A program made the translations under genes and the position numbers. Shown here piece after piece: positions 40,977 to 55,900 of a stretch of DNA of 64,000 nt. Each line of letters opens with the position of its first letter. Positions within the stretch are counted from its first letter, which is position 1. The stretch comes from Saprospira sp. CCB-QB6. GTDB lineage: Bacteria; Bacteroidota; Bacteroidia; Chitinophagales; Saprospiraceae. The notes below the pieces were generated by a model, which was given only the letters and a program-made list of their open reading frames with translations, did no database searches and was not told where the DNA came from. Location: assembly GCF_028464065.1 (NCBI RefSeq), contig NZ_CP116808.1:2125501-2189500 (forward strand), in the 5' to 3' direction.

Positions 40977-43900
40977 ATGGATAGTAGGAATACCGCAACA
41001 ACATCATTCTATACGACCGCAAAATTAGAGAACCCTATGTATCGATTAAGACAACTATTAGTTGCCTGCAGTCAGCTTGCCCTAGTGGTATTGCTGAGTT
41101 TTGCATTTCAGCAGGAGGCCAAAGCGACCCACGTAATGGGGGCGGATTTGGCTTGGGAATGTGTGGGGCCGAACCAGTATCGGTTCCGCTTGAATCTGTA
41201 TCGAGATTGTAATGGAGTAAACTTGGGAACGACGGCGCGCATTACGATTAACGGCTGTGGCTTGAACAGCAACTACACCTTAAATCGTGTGTCTGGTTAC
41301 CCACAAGATATTACGCCATTGTGTCCGACGGAGCCTACTGCTTGTAGTGGCAATGGTCAATATGGGGTAGAGTCATTTTTATATGAGGGGGTCATTACCT
41401 TGCCTGCGGGATGTACTGATTATCGGATTTCCTATCAATTGTGTTGTCGAAATAGAGCGATTACGACCTTAACAAATGGGGGGAGTGAATCCTTATATAT
41501 TGAAGCGCATATGGATAATACCTTGGCGCCTTGTGACAACTCGCCGCAGTTTTTGAATATACCTACGGCTTTTCTATGTCGGAATCAGCCCGTATTTTAT
41601 AACCATGGGGGCTATGATCCTGATGGGGATTCTTTGGTTTACTCTCTAATCAATTGTGAAGAGGGGCGGAACAACCCTGTAGAGTATGCTGGTGGATTTA
41701 GCGGTACTACGCCTTTGTCTTCTTCTACAGGTATCAACATTGACCCTAATACGGGGGCTTTGGCATTTACACCTTCTACTCAGCAAGTAGGTGTACTTTG
41801 TGTTTTGGTCGAAGAGTATCGGAATGGAGTAAAAATTGGTGAGACGGTTCGTGATTTACAGTTTACGGTATTGAACTGTTCTAATACCTTGCCTGCGGCT
41901 ACAGGGGTTGACCTTGCTACAGGAAATGGTGTAATTGATTATGAGATTACTTCTTGTTTTGGTAATCCTTTGTGTTTTGATGTTTTGGGTTCTGATCCTG
42001 ATGGAAACAATGTCTTGATGTATTGGAATGGGGCTATTCCTGGTGCTAGTTTCACGACAACACAGATTAGTGGTGATTCTGTATTGGGTCAATTTTGTTG
42101 GAATCCTTCTGTTGCAGATGTAGGACAGCATACATTTACTGTAACTGTACAGGATGATGATTGTCCTTTATTAGGGGCGAATACATTTACCTATACAGTA
42201 AATGTAATTGCGAATCCTAATCCTGCGGTAACAGCTTTGCCCGATACGACGATTTGTGCTGGAGAGTCAGTGCCATTACAAGCAATTGCTAATGCGCCCA
42301 CTGCTCCAACAGTTATTGATAGTATTGTATGGACGCCTAATACAGGTTTGAATACAAATCAGGGGGCCAATGTGATTGCAACGCCTTCTGTAACGACTAT
42401 ATATCAAACGACTATATATTACTCAGATGGTTGTACGACTAGTGACTTTGTTGTGGTGAATGTACAGAATGATCCTATGGTCGCTGTAACACCTAATGGA
42501 GTAAATGCTTGTGCGGGAGCTCTAGTAACCTTAGTAGGAGCAGCAGATCGTTCAGGTTATACTTTTGAGTGGTTTGATCCTGCTGGAGCTTCTATGGGAG
42601 CGGGTAGTGTAACGGGGGCGCAGTCTTCTATAGATGTTACTTTGCCTAATGTGCAAGATTCCACTATCTGTTATGATATTGTGGTGAGTGATCCTGTAAC
42701 AGGCTGTACAACCACAGAGCAAGCCTGTTTAGTTATTGGCCCTCCTCGTGGCCCAGTAGAGTGTATCAATATATATGTATCACCTACGGCTAGTCCAACT
42801 GGTGCAGGAACACAGTTTGATCCAACTACTATTGAGACGGCGATTGCTCGTTCGTCTTGTAATAATACGGTTATTAAGATGGCTCAAGGGGTGTATAATA
42901 TTGACACAACTTTGAATGTAACTAGCTTTTTGACTATTGAGGGTGGTTTTGATCCTAACAATTTATGGGAAAAAACCTCAGATGTAGCTCAAACAGTAAT
43001 CAATAGAACAAATGTGAATCCTTTGGGTTTTGCAAATGCATATCAGTTGATCGCGATGAATGCGTCTAATGCGCAAGGATTCCGTTTGCAAGATTTAACG
43101 ATTACTACAGATGATGCTGATTCATTAGGTATGTCTACTTATGGCATCCGTTTGACAGGTTGTTCTGACTATAATATTGTACGTTGTTCAATTTCTGCTG
43201 GTGCAGCTGGAGATGGAGCTGATGGCGCAGCAGGTTCTATTGGTTTTGATGGAGATCCTGGTGGAGATGGAGTAGCAGGTTCTGCGGGTGTTTTGGATAC
43301 TTATGCAGGTGGTGGAAATGGTGGTTCTGGTGGAGGACTTTCAGGATTTGGTTTTGGTGGCTCTGGAGCTGCTGGAGGAAATACTGGTGTGCCTTTACCT
43401 GGAGATGGTGGAGATAGTGCTTCTGTTGCCAGTTCTTCTGGTGGCGGTGGTGGCGGCGGTGGTGCCGGCAATGTACATTCTCCTTCTGCTGTAGGAGCCC
43501 AAGAAGGGGGCGGAGCAGGATCAGGAGGGATTCCACCAGATGTAAATGGCTTGGGAGGAAGCGTAACTTCTGTACCTTGTCCTACTGGAGCAACAGGCCT
43601 TGGAGGCGGTGCTGCTGCAGGTACGGCTGCATCTCCTAATGGAGCGAATGGTACTGTGGGTACCTCTGGAGCTAATGGTGCTAATGCACCTGTAGGTCCA
43701 GCTCCAACTGCTTTGGCATTTTTCTTCCCTGGTACACAAGCACTCCAAGGCCAAGATGGTATTGGTGGAACTGGTGGTTGTGGTGGTGGAGGAGCCTATG
43801 CTGCAGCGCCTAACACCGGTGGCGGTGGCGGCGGCGGCGGCGGTGGTGCCTCTGGTGGTATTGGTGGTTTCGGTGCGTATGGTGGTGGTGGCTCTTTTGG

Positions 43901-46900
43901 AGTCTATATCTATAGCAATGGAGCCAACGGTAATATTAAGGATTGTAATATTTCTACTTCTACAGCAGGTGCTGGCGGAACTGGTGGCCTAGGTGGTGCT
44001 GGCGGAACTGGTGGTGTTGGTGGAAACGGTGGTCTTTCTGGAGGTGGCGTTAGCCAAGGTGGAAATGGAGGCCGTGGTGGCGATGGTGGAAATGGAGGCC
44101 GTGGTGGAAATGGTACTTCTGGCTATGCTGTTAATGTTATGGTTTCTACAGCCGTAGCGTCTCAACCTCTAGTTAATGCAGACTCTATTTATAATTTTGC
44201 TTTAGAGCCTGTAATTATTGTAGAGAATGTAAACTGTACGAATGCAACTGTTCGTTTTGAAGATACAGGACTGCCTGTAGGTAATCCTGGTCCAGGTACT
44301 AATATTACAGATTGGGATTTTGATGTTCTAGGAACCTTAGCAAATCCTACAAACGGTATTCATAACCCTGACACAACTCAATATGATAGTGTTGGACGTT
44401 ACAGTATTGCTCATGAAGGCTTTACTTATACTGACTTTCATAATATTGCTTTTGATGGTGCGTACAAACCTACTATTTCAAGTACAGCGAACTTGATTGG
44501 AAATGATACTTTCCAACTCTGTGTGGGAGAAACAGCTAGCTTCTGTAGTGATATTTATGCGGATTCTATTATATGGAATTTTAATGGGGCAATACCTGAC
44601 CCTATTGATGTTCAGTGTACACCTAATGCACAGTTTAATGTGGCTGGTTTTTATGTTATAGAACTGCAGCTTATTACAGACTGTTGTGGTGACTCTCCTT
44701 TGGATACAGCTTATTTATATGTTGATCCTATGCCTAGTGCAACGGCTGTAAATCCTACCAATGATATTTGTAAGGGGGAAACGACTACTTTAAGTTTGAA
44801 TGGTCTTAGCCCAACTGATTCTGTAATATGGTCTTCTACTCAAGGTAATCTAACAGTAACATCTCAAAGTACTGCAAATGTTACTCCTAATACAAGCATC
44901 ACTTATGTTGCTACAATATATTCGGTAACGACAACAAATGGTCAGACTCGATTGTCTTGTCCTATGTCTGTTCTTTTTGATGTTAATGTATACCCTGATA
45001 TTGATCCTAACTTAAGCTCAACAGCGACTATTTGTGGAAATGATGGTACAGCTACTGCTGCCCCTCTAAATGGTTCTGGGACTTATGATTTTAACTGGTC
45101 TAATGGGGTAGTAGAAACAGGGGTAGCTAGTTCAACAATTACTAATCTTCCTGTGGCTGGTTATACTGTAACAATTACAGATGCTACTACAGGTTGTGAT
45201 ACAGTAGAAACAATTTTTGTTTTTGCAGGTCCAAATCAACCTAGTGCTCAGCTAGATTCTCTCGCTGATGTAAGTTGTGCGGGAAGTTCAGATGGCTTTA
45301 TTCGTGTAGCTACTATTGATGGAACCGCACCATATAATTATGTCTGGGATAATGGTTTTTCTGAAAATAATGTATTGACAACAGAGCAGACAGGTTTAGC
45401 TCCGGGTACTTATTGTGTAACTGTAACTGATAATAATGGTTGCTCTTCTTCTACCTGTGTGACTGTTGGAGAGCCCGATCCTTTAACAATTAACCTGCTT
45501 CGGGTGGATACCGTAGATTGTAGCTATGATGCAGATGGAGAAATTGAGGTTGAAGCACAAGGAGGTACAGGTCTATACACTTATAGTTGGTCTGGAACAA
45601 CTCAAACTACGGCTTTGGTTACTGGTTTGACCGGTGGGCCAGCTACTTCTTATACAGTAACAGCTACTGATGAAAATGCTTGTACTGCTACTTTGACAGT
45701 AAATATGCCTGTAAAATACCCCGTAACTCCTCAAGTTGTACAAACTGGACAAATTCTTTGTAATGGAGATAGTACTGCAGTTATTCGAGCAGGGGCAACA
45801 GATGGTATTGGTCCATACGAGGTGGCTATCTCAGGGCCAATTTCAGCAATAGATACTCAGGCAGCGGGAGCATTAGCTACACCTGTAACTTTTGCGAATT
45901 TACCAGCTGGTACTTATAATGTTACAATAACAGATATCAATACAACTCCAGGTTGTTCTGCTGTAACAAGTATCATTGTTAACGAGCCTGCTCTTCTTAA
46001 TAGTTCTGTAGCATTAGATCAAGATGTTAGTTGTAACGCAGGAAATGATGGTGCTGCTACTGTAACTGCTGTAGGCGGAACAGCACCATATACTTATTTA
46101 TGGTCTAATGGCGAAACCACAGCTTCTGCTACAGTTTTAACAGCTGGAAATCAATGTGTAACAGTGACAGATGCGAATGGCTGTACTTCACAGTCTTGTG
46201 TACTTGTTAGTGAGCCTATAGTGCACACAGTTAGCGCTTCTGTTGCTACACCTTACAATGGTCAGCAGATTAGTTGTGTAGGTGCTTGTGATGGTAGTGG
46301 AACAGCAGCTGGAGCTGGCGGAACAGCACCATATACTTATCTATGGAGTGATGGCCAAACTACGGCTACAGCAACGTCGCTTTGTGCAGGAACATATACA
46401 GTAACCTCAACAGATGCTAATGGTTGTACAGCTACAGTAGCTATTACTGTATCAGATCCACCCGCATTAACTGCCGCTATGAGTTCCACAGATGTATCCT
46501 GTAATGCAGGAGTAGATGGAACGGCTACAGCAGCTGTTTCTGGCGGTACTGGAGCATATGGTTATTTATGGGACGATGGCCAGACAACGGCTACAGCGAC
46601 AAACTTATCAGCTTCAGCTTCCTTCTGTGTAACAGTAACAGATGCGAATGGTTGTACAGTTAGTGCTTGTGTTCCTGTTAATGAACCTGGAGCTGCACAT
46701 ACTGTCAATGCTGCAGTAAGCGCACCATATAATGGTCAGCAAATTAGCTGTGCTGGTGCTTGTGATGGTAGTGCTACGGCAGTTGGATCTGGGGGAACTT
46801 CACCTTATACTTATGTGTGGAGTGATGGCCAGACGACGGCTACAGCCACTGGTCTATGCGCAGGAACTTACACCGTAACTTCAACAGATGCAAATAGTTG

Positions 46901-49900
46901 TACAGCTACAGCAACTGTAGTAGTCAATGATCCTCCCGCATTAACAGCAAGTAGTGCTGGAACGGATGTCTCTTGTAATGGAGGAACAGATGGCACAGCG
47001 ACAGTTACGGCTGTAGGAGGTACTGGCACATATAGTTATCTATGGGATGATGGCCAGACAACGGCTACAGCCACGAACTTGTCAGCTTCAGCTTCCTTCT
47101 GTGTAACGGTAACCGATGCGAATGGCTGTACGATCAGTTCATGTGCAATAATCAATGAACCTGGCGCAGTCCATACTGTAGCGGGTACAGTAGCTACTCC
47201 ATATAATGGAGAGGAGATTAGCTGTGCTGGCGCTTGTGATGGTAGTGCAACAGCAGCTGGAGCAGGGGGAACTACACCTTACACTTATGTGTGGAGTGAT
47301 GGTCAGACAACAGCTACAGCGACAGGCTTATGCGCAGGCACATATACGGTAACATCAACGGATGGGAATGGCTGTACAGCAACAGCTAGCGTAACAGTAG
47401 ATGATCCCGCAGCATTAACTGCGAGTAGTGTTGGAACGGATGTATCTTGTAATGGAGGAACAGACGGAACAGCAACAGTTACGGCTGTAGGAGGTACAGG
47501 TGCATATAGTTATCTATGGGATGATGGCCAGACGACAGCCACCGCAACGAACTTGTCGGCCTCAGCCTCATTCTGTGTAACGGTAACCGATGCGAATGGC
47601 TGTACGATCAGTTCATGTGTAACAATTAACGAACCTGGCGCGGCGCATACCGTAGCGGGTACAGTAGCCGCTCCATATAATGGAGAGGAGATTAGCTGTG
47701 CTGGCGCTTGTGATGGTAGTGCAACAGCAGCTGGAGCAGGGGGAACTACACCTTACACTTATGTGTGGAGTGATGGTCAGACAACAGCTACAGCGACAGG
47801 CTTATGCGCAGGCACATATACGGTAACATCAACGGATGGGAATGGCTGTACAGCAACAGCTAGCGTAACAGTAGATGATCCCGCAGCATTAACTGCGAGT
47901 AGTGTTGGAACGGATGTATCTTGTAATGGAGGAACAGACGGAACAGCAACAGTTACGGCTGTAGGAGGTACAGGTGCATATAGTTATCTATGGGATGATG
48001 GCCAGACGACAGCCACCGCAACGAACTTGTCGGCCTCAGCCTCATTCTGTGTAACGGTAACCGATGCGAATGGCTGTACGATCAGTTCATGTGCAATAAT
48101 CAATGAACCTGGCGCAGTCCATACTGTAGCGGGTACAGTAGCTACTCCATATAATGGAGAGGAGATTAGCTGTGCTGGCGCTTGTGATGGTAGTGCAACA
48201 GCAGCTGGAGCAGGGGGAACTACACCTTACACTTATGTGTGGAGTGATGGTCAGACAACAGCTACAGCGACAGGCTTATGCGCAGGCACATATACGGTAA
48301 CATCAACGGATGGGAATGGCTGTACAGCAACAGCTAGCGTAACAGTAGATGATCCCGCAGCATTAACTGCGAGTAGTGTTGGAACGGATGTATCTTGTAA
48401 TGGAGGAACAGACGGAACAGCAACAGTTACGGCTGTAGGAGGTACAGGTGCATATAGTTATCTATGGGATGATGGCCAGACGACAGCCACCGCAACGAAC
48501 TTGTCGGCCTCAGCCTCATTCTGTGTAACGGTAACCGATGCGAATGGCTGTACGATCAGTTCATGTGCAATAATCAATGAACCTGGCGCAGTCCATACTG
48601 TAGCGGGTACAGTAGCTACTCCATATAATGGAGAGGAGATTAGCTGTGCTGGCGCTTGTGATGGTAGTGCAACAGCAGCTGGAGCAGGGGGAACTACACC
48701 TTACACTTATGTGTGGAGTGATGGTCAGACAACAGCTACAGCGACAGGCTTATGCGCAGGCACATATACGGTAACATCAACGGATGGGAATGGCTGTACA
48801 GCAACAGCTAGCGTAACAGTAGATGATCCCGCAGCATTAACTGCGAGTAGTGTTGGAACGGATGTATCTTGTAATGGAGGAACAGACGGAACAGCAACAG
48901 TTACGGCTGTAGGAGGTACAGGTGCATATAGTTATCTATGGGATGATGGCCAGACGACAGCCACCGCAACGAACTTGTCGGCCTCAGCCTCATTCTGTGT
49001 AACGGTAACCGATGCGAATGGCTGTACGATCAGTTCATGTGTAACAATTAACGAACCTGGCGCGGCGCATACCGTAGCGGGTACAGTAGCCGCTCCATAT
49101 AATGGAGAGGAGATTAGCTGTGCTGGCGCTTGTGATGGTAGTGCAACAGCAGCTGGAGCAGGGGGAACTACACCTTACACTTATGTTTGGAGTGATGGTC
49201 AGACAACGGCTACAGCGACGGGCTTATGCGCAGGCACATATACGGTAACATCAACGGATGGGAATGGCTGTACAGCAACAGCTAGCGTAACAGTAGATGA
49301 TCCTGCTGTATTGACGCCAACAATTACATCTACTGTAGATGTGAATTGCTTTGGTCAGTCTACAGGGGCCGCTACAGTAGCTGCCGCTGGTGGAACAGCA
49401 CCTTATACTTATCTCTGGGATAATGGAACAACTACAACTGTTAATGCAGGCTTAGCCGCAGGAACACACTGTGTAACTGTGACGGATGCAAATTCTTGTA
49501 CTGCAACAGTTTGTGCTACAGTAAACCAGCCTGTTGCAGCCGTGACAGTGAATACTGCAGTAACGTCTAACTATAATGGACAAGATGTTAGTTGCTCTGG
49601 CTCTACAGATGGAGAGGCAACAGCAACCGCTGCAGGTGGAACAGCACCTTTGAGTTATCTTTGGACTAATGGTCAGACAACTCAAGTTACAACAGGTCTA
49701 GCAGCGGGAGCACATTGTGTAACTGTAACTGACAATTTAGGTTGTACGACTGTAAGCTGTGTAACAGTTACAGAGCCTGCTCCAATTGCTCTAACTGTAG
49801 ATAATCAAGTTAATGTAAACTGTTTTGGTGATGCAACTGGAGAAGCAACTATTGGTACTACAGGTGGAACAGCACCTTATACTTACCAATGGGATGCCGC

Positions 49901-52900
49901 AGCTGCTAACCAAAATACAGCAACAGCAACAGCTTTGACTGCGGGCACTTATTGTGTAACAGTTACAGATGCTAATAATTGTCAAAATAGTCTTTGCATA
50001 ACAATTACAGAACCCACCCAGGCTGTAGCAGTAACTCTTAATGAGCTCGCTCCAGTTAGTTGTGCAGGAAATACAGATGGTTCTGTAGAGGCTGTAGGTT
50101 CTGGTGGTAGTGGTTCTCTAGCTTACCAGTGGGGAACTGGAGACGTAACTTCAACACTTACTGGACTTGGCGCAGGGACATACTGTGTTACAGTTACGGA
50201 CAGCTTAGGCTGTACTGTTAGTGATTGCATTACATTGACGAATCCTACTCCTTTAGTAGTTACTACAGTAAATACTGTAGATGTAAACTGTTTTGGGGAG
50301 TCTACTGGTGAAGCTACTGTGATGGGATCTGGGGGAACAGCTCCTCTAAGCTATCAATGGGATGCTGCCGCAGGGGCTCAGACAACAGCGAATATTGTTG
50401 GTTTAGCTGCTGGTACTTACTGTGTGACAGTAACAGATGCGAATGGCTGTACTGCAACTAACTGTGTTACTATTGCCCAACCTGCAACTGCTGTTGCTGT
50501 AACTGCAACTGCTGTCTCAGATTATAATGGATTTAATGTTTCTTGTTTTGGTGATACTGATGGTTCTGCCACAGCAAATGCTAGTGGAGGAGCAGGAAAC
50601 TATACTTATGTCTGGGATATCAACTCTCAAACTACACAAACGGCAACAGGTTTAGCTGCAAGTACATACTGTGTAATTGCAATAGATGCGAATGGTTGTC
50701 GTGACACTTCTTGTGTAACCTTAAATGGTCCTACTGCAGTCCAAGCGACAATTACAGATTCTGTAGATGTACTTTGTCAAGGTCAAAGTACAGGTTCTGC
50801 CACTGTAATGGGATCTGGTGGAACAGGAAGCTATAGCTATAACTGGTCTAATACACAAACTACAGCTATCGCAACTGGATTGGCTGCAGGTGTATATAAT
50901 GTGACGGTTACTGATGCTAACCTTTGTGCAATGGATGCTACAGTAATTATTGAAGAGCCTGCTTCTTCTGTTTCTGTAAATGTAGTTTCTACTACTGATG
51001 TTTCTTGTAATGGAGGTAGTAATGGTTCTGCAACTGTTGCAGCTCTTGATGGAACTCCTGGCTACACCTATCAGTGGGATGGGGCTACAGGTGGTCAGAT
51101 TGGTGCCACAGCTAATAATTTGTCTGCTGGTACTTATGCAGTAACAGCAACTGATGCAAATGGCTGTACAGCTGTCACTACAGTAACTATTAGTCAACCT
51201 ACTCTTGTTGTAGCTACAATTAGTAGTACTGTTGATGTAGATTGTCGTAACGATTCAACTGGCTCCGCTACAGTTACTGCTATAGGGGGAACTCCTAATG
51301 CTGTAGGTTCCGCATATACTTATATTTGGGATGCTAACGCAAATGGCCAAACTACGGCTACTGCAACTGGCCTAGCTGCTGGTTCTTATGATGTGACTGT
51401 AGTTGATGCAAATGGTTGTACTTCTGTGGCTTCTGCTACTGTTTCTCAGCCTGCTGGTTTAGTAGATGTTACTGCATCTATTACTTCAAACTTTAACGGT
51501 CAGGATGTGAGCTGTGCTACTGCAGCTGATGGAGAGCTTACAGCTACAGCAGTAGATGGCACAGGACCATATACTTTTACTTGGTCTAATGGTGCTACAA
51601 CTGCAATCGCTTCAAATGTGGCAGCAGGTACTTACACAGTAACAGCTACCGATGCAAACGGCTGTACCGATACAGCTATTGTTACTGTTGTTGCTCCTGC
51701 AGTTCTTACTGCAGCAGCTACTGTTGATAATAACGTAGCTTGTAATGGAGGCGCTAATGGACAGGCTACAGTAGCTGCTACTGGCGGAACAGCACCTTAT
51801 ACTTATATTTGGACTGATGGACAAACTGCAGCCACTGCAACCGCTCTAGCAGCAGGAACACACTGTGTAACTGTTTCTGATGCAAATGCCTGTCAAGCTG
51901 TTGTTTGTGTTAATGTTACTGAGCCTGCAACAGTAGTTCAGCTCACAGAATTAACTAATAACTCTCCAAGCTGTGTAGCTGGTAACGATGGTAGTGCATC
52001 TGTTATAGCAAGTGGTGGTGTTGCCCCTTATACTTACGAGTGGGATGGTAATGCTGCCAGTCAATTGACTGCAACAGCAACTAACCTAAGTGCTGGAGCA
52101 TACAATGTGACTACAACTGATGCCAATGGTTGTACTGCAGCAACAACAGTTACTGTTGTAGATCCTGCTGCAATCACAGTTGTTGGAACAACAGTAGATG
52201 TAGACTGTAGAGGAGATTCTTCTGGATCTATTACACTTGCTGTAAGTGGAGGAGCTACTCCTTACAACTATAACTGGTCAAATGGTGCATTTACTGCAAA
52301 TTTGATGAATCTCACAGCTGGACTTTATACGGTAACAGTAACCGATGCAAATGGCTGTGTTCAAACTGCATCTTATACAATTACAGAACCTGCTACAGTA
52401 TTTACTCTAGCATTAAGTGCAAGCGATATTTCTTGTAATGGAGGTAGTGATGGATCACTTACTGCAAATACTGCAGGTGGTGTAGCTCCCTACAACTATG
52501 TATGGGATTTGGGTGGACAAACAACTCAGAGCATTACTAACCTTGCAGACGGTGCCTACTGCGTAACGGCTACCGATGCAAATGGCTGTGTGCAACAAGC
52601 TTGTACTACTCTAACTGAACCTACTCTAGTAAATGCGGCTGTTGTTTCTACTACAGATGCAAGCTGTAACGGAGGTTCTGATGGAACCGCTACTGTAGCA
52701 GGAACTGCTGGAACTCCTGGTTACAGCTATCAGTGGGATGCTAATGCAGGCAATCAAACAACTGCTACAGCGACAAACTTGAGTGCAGGTCTAAGCCCTT
52801 ACTCAGTTACTGTAACAGATGCAAATGGTTGTACGGCGCAAACTAGTGTAATTATTGGCGAACCTGCTTCTTCTGTATTAGCTACAGCTAGTGAAGTAGC

Positions 52901-55900
52901 TGCTGTTAGTTGCTTTGGTGGAAATGATGGTGAAGCGCTTGCTGCCGCTACAGGTGGAACGGCTCCTTACACTTATCTATGGGATGCTGCTGCAGCTAGT
53001 CAAACTACAGCTACTGCTACTGGATTGTCTGCCGGAAACTTCTGTGTGACCGTAACCGATGCAAATGGTTGCTCGGATGTAGTTTGCGTAACAATTACTG
53101 AACCTACACAATTAGTAGCAACAGTAACTGCTACTACAGACGCAAGCTGTAATGGAGGCAATAACGGTACTGCAACAGTAACTGCTACTGGTGGAACAGC
53201 TAACTATAGCTACCTCTGGGATGCTAATGCAGGCAACCAAACAACGGCTACAGCTGATAGCCTAGCTGCAGGTACATACAATGTAACCGTAACCGATGCA
53301 AATGGCTGCCAACGCGTAGCTACTGCAGTAATCTCTGCACCTAGCAATGCCTTGAATGCAAGTATTACAATTACTTCAAACTATAATGGAGCTCAGATTT
53401 CTTGTAACACCTTCGCAGATGGTGAAGCTACAGTTAACGTAGTTGGTGGTACAGGAGCTTATTCTTACCAATGGTCTTCTGCTGGAGCACCAACTACAGC
53501 TTCAGTAATTGGACTACCCGCTGGTATTGTCGGTGTTACTGTAACCGATGCAAATGGTTGTGTTGCTGTAGATACGGCTCAGCTGATTGCACCAGTGACC
53601 CTTGTAGGAGTAGTTAATACTTCTGATGTTTCTTGTTTCGGAGGAAATGATGGAGTGGCTACGGTCACTGCAACTGGCGGAACAGGAACCTATACTTATC
53701 AATGGGATGATGCTGCAGCCCAAACTACAGCTACAGCTACTGGCTTAGTTGCTGGTCCTGTTTGTGTCACTATTACAGATGCAAATGGCTGTCAAACGGT
53801 AAGCTGTGGTTCTATTGCTGAACCTGCAGCTGCACTTGCCGCTTCTGCTACTGTTGTCGCAAATCCTGCCTACAACGGTGAAGATGTTAGCTGTAATGGA
53901 AGTGCTGATGGTACTATCGCTGTAAGCACTACTGGAGGAACAGCTCCTTATACTTACAACTGGAGCAATACCGCAACTACAGATACTGTTGTTGGTGTAG
54001 CTGCCGGTACCTATAACGTTGTCGTTACAGATGCAAATGGCTGTCAAACTACAGCCACTGTTACTGTAACTGAACCTACTCAGGTTACTGTTGCTGTAGT
54101 CTCTACTGTAGATGCTACTTGTAACGGTGGTAATGATGGGGAAGCAACGGTAACTGCTAGCAATGGTACAGCACCCACAGGTACTTACACTTACCTATGG
54201 AATGATCCTGCTGGACAAACTACAGCTACTGCCACTGCTCTCGCAGCAGGTTCATATACAGTGACTGCTACAGATGAAAATGGATGTCAAGCGACACAAA
54301 CAGTAACTATTGGACAACCACTTATCGCTGTCAATGCAACAGTAAATATTACTTCAAACTATAATGGTGCTGAAGTAAGCTGTCCTACAGCTTGTGATGG
54401 TGAAGCTAATGTAACAGCTGCTGGTGGAACTGCTCCTTATACCTTCCAATGGGATAATGCTGCAGCCCAAACTACAGCTACTGCAACTGGCCTCTGCGCA
54501 GATACACTTTATAGTGTAACTGTTACTGATGCTAGTGGCTGTACTGATATCCAAACAGTGACGCTTAGCGCACCAGCTCAAATCGTCGCCACAGCTGTGG
54601 TTGACAACGATGCAAGCTGTAATGGCGGTAACGATGGTGCAGCTACAGTAACGGCTACAGGCGGAACAGGTACTTTGACTTACCTATGGCCTAGTGGAGA
54701 AACTACGGTTTCTGCTACTCAGCTCTTTGCCGGTAACAACTGTGTAACTATTACAGATGATAATGGATGTATAACAACAGCCTGCGTGACTATCGCTCAG
54801 CCTGCTAACCCATTACTACTTTCTGTAGTTAGTGATACTTTGTACAACGGACAGCAAATTACTTGTAATGGAGCTGCTGATGCTGCTATTAGTGTAGCAG
54901 TAGCAGGCGGTGTCCCCGCTTACTCTATTCAATGGAGTAACGGACCTACTACAGCTAGCCAAACTGGCCTCGATGTAGGAATGTACTACGTTTCTGTTAC
55001 TGATGCTGGCGGATGTACTCAAATCGATTCTATCGAGATTTTAGAACCTAACCTAGTCAATGCTACAGTAGCTAGCCAAACTAATGTTGGCTGTCTAGGT
55101 GACTCTTCAGGAGCATTTACTATCGGCGCTACTGGTGGTACTCCTGGTTATACTTATGATATTGGTGATGGACCAGTGTCTAGCAATGTATTCAATAGTC
55201 TTCCTGCTGGCTTCTATAGTGTAACAGTAACAGACTTGAACTATTGCTCGACTACTATTTCTGTAACTATTACAGAACCCGCTGCTGTACTTACTGCTTC
55301 TGCAGTTGTGACCTCAAACTATAATGGAGCAGATGTTAGCTGCTTCAATAGCTGCGATGGGGAAGCTACAGTTACTGCTGCAGGTGGAACAGCACCTTAT
55401 ACTTATGTATGGTCTGCAAATAACCAGTCTACTGCAACAGCTACTAACCTTTGTGGTGGAGCAAACTATAGCGTACAAGTTACGGATGCTAATGGCTGCC
55501 AAGCTACAGCTACTGTAACTATCGCTAATCCTACTCCTGTTGTAGCTAACCTACAGTCCACTGTAGATGTACTCTGTAACGGAGATGCAACTGGTCAAGC
55601 GACTGTAACGGCTATTGGTGGTACAGCTAACTATACTTACGATATTGGAAACGGTCCACAAGCAGTAAATACCTTTACTAACTTAGCTGTAGGAAACTAT
55701 GAGGCTACAGTTAGTGATGCAAATGGTTGCTTTACTACGGTTCCATTCGTTATTAGTGGTCCTCCTGCTCTTACATCTACTATTAGTGTTACCTCTAATT
55801 ACAACGGTACTCAAATTAGTTGTGCAGGTGCATGTGACGGTGCGGCAACAGTTGTAGGAGCTGGTGGAACAGGTACTTACACCTTCCTATGGAGTAATGG

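Noticed and set aside
43237-44130. Alternative-frame ORFs in the Gly-rich part of the adhesin (His/Leu-rich or Val-rich peptides).
   Set aside because: They are produced by GGT/GGA-type codon repeats read in other frames; no start context or domains.
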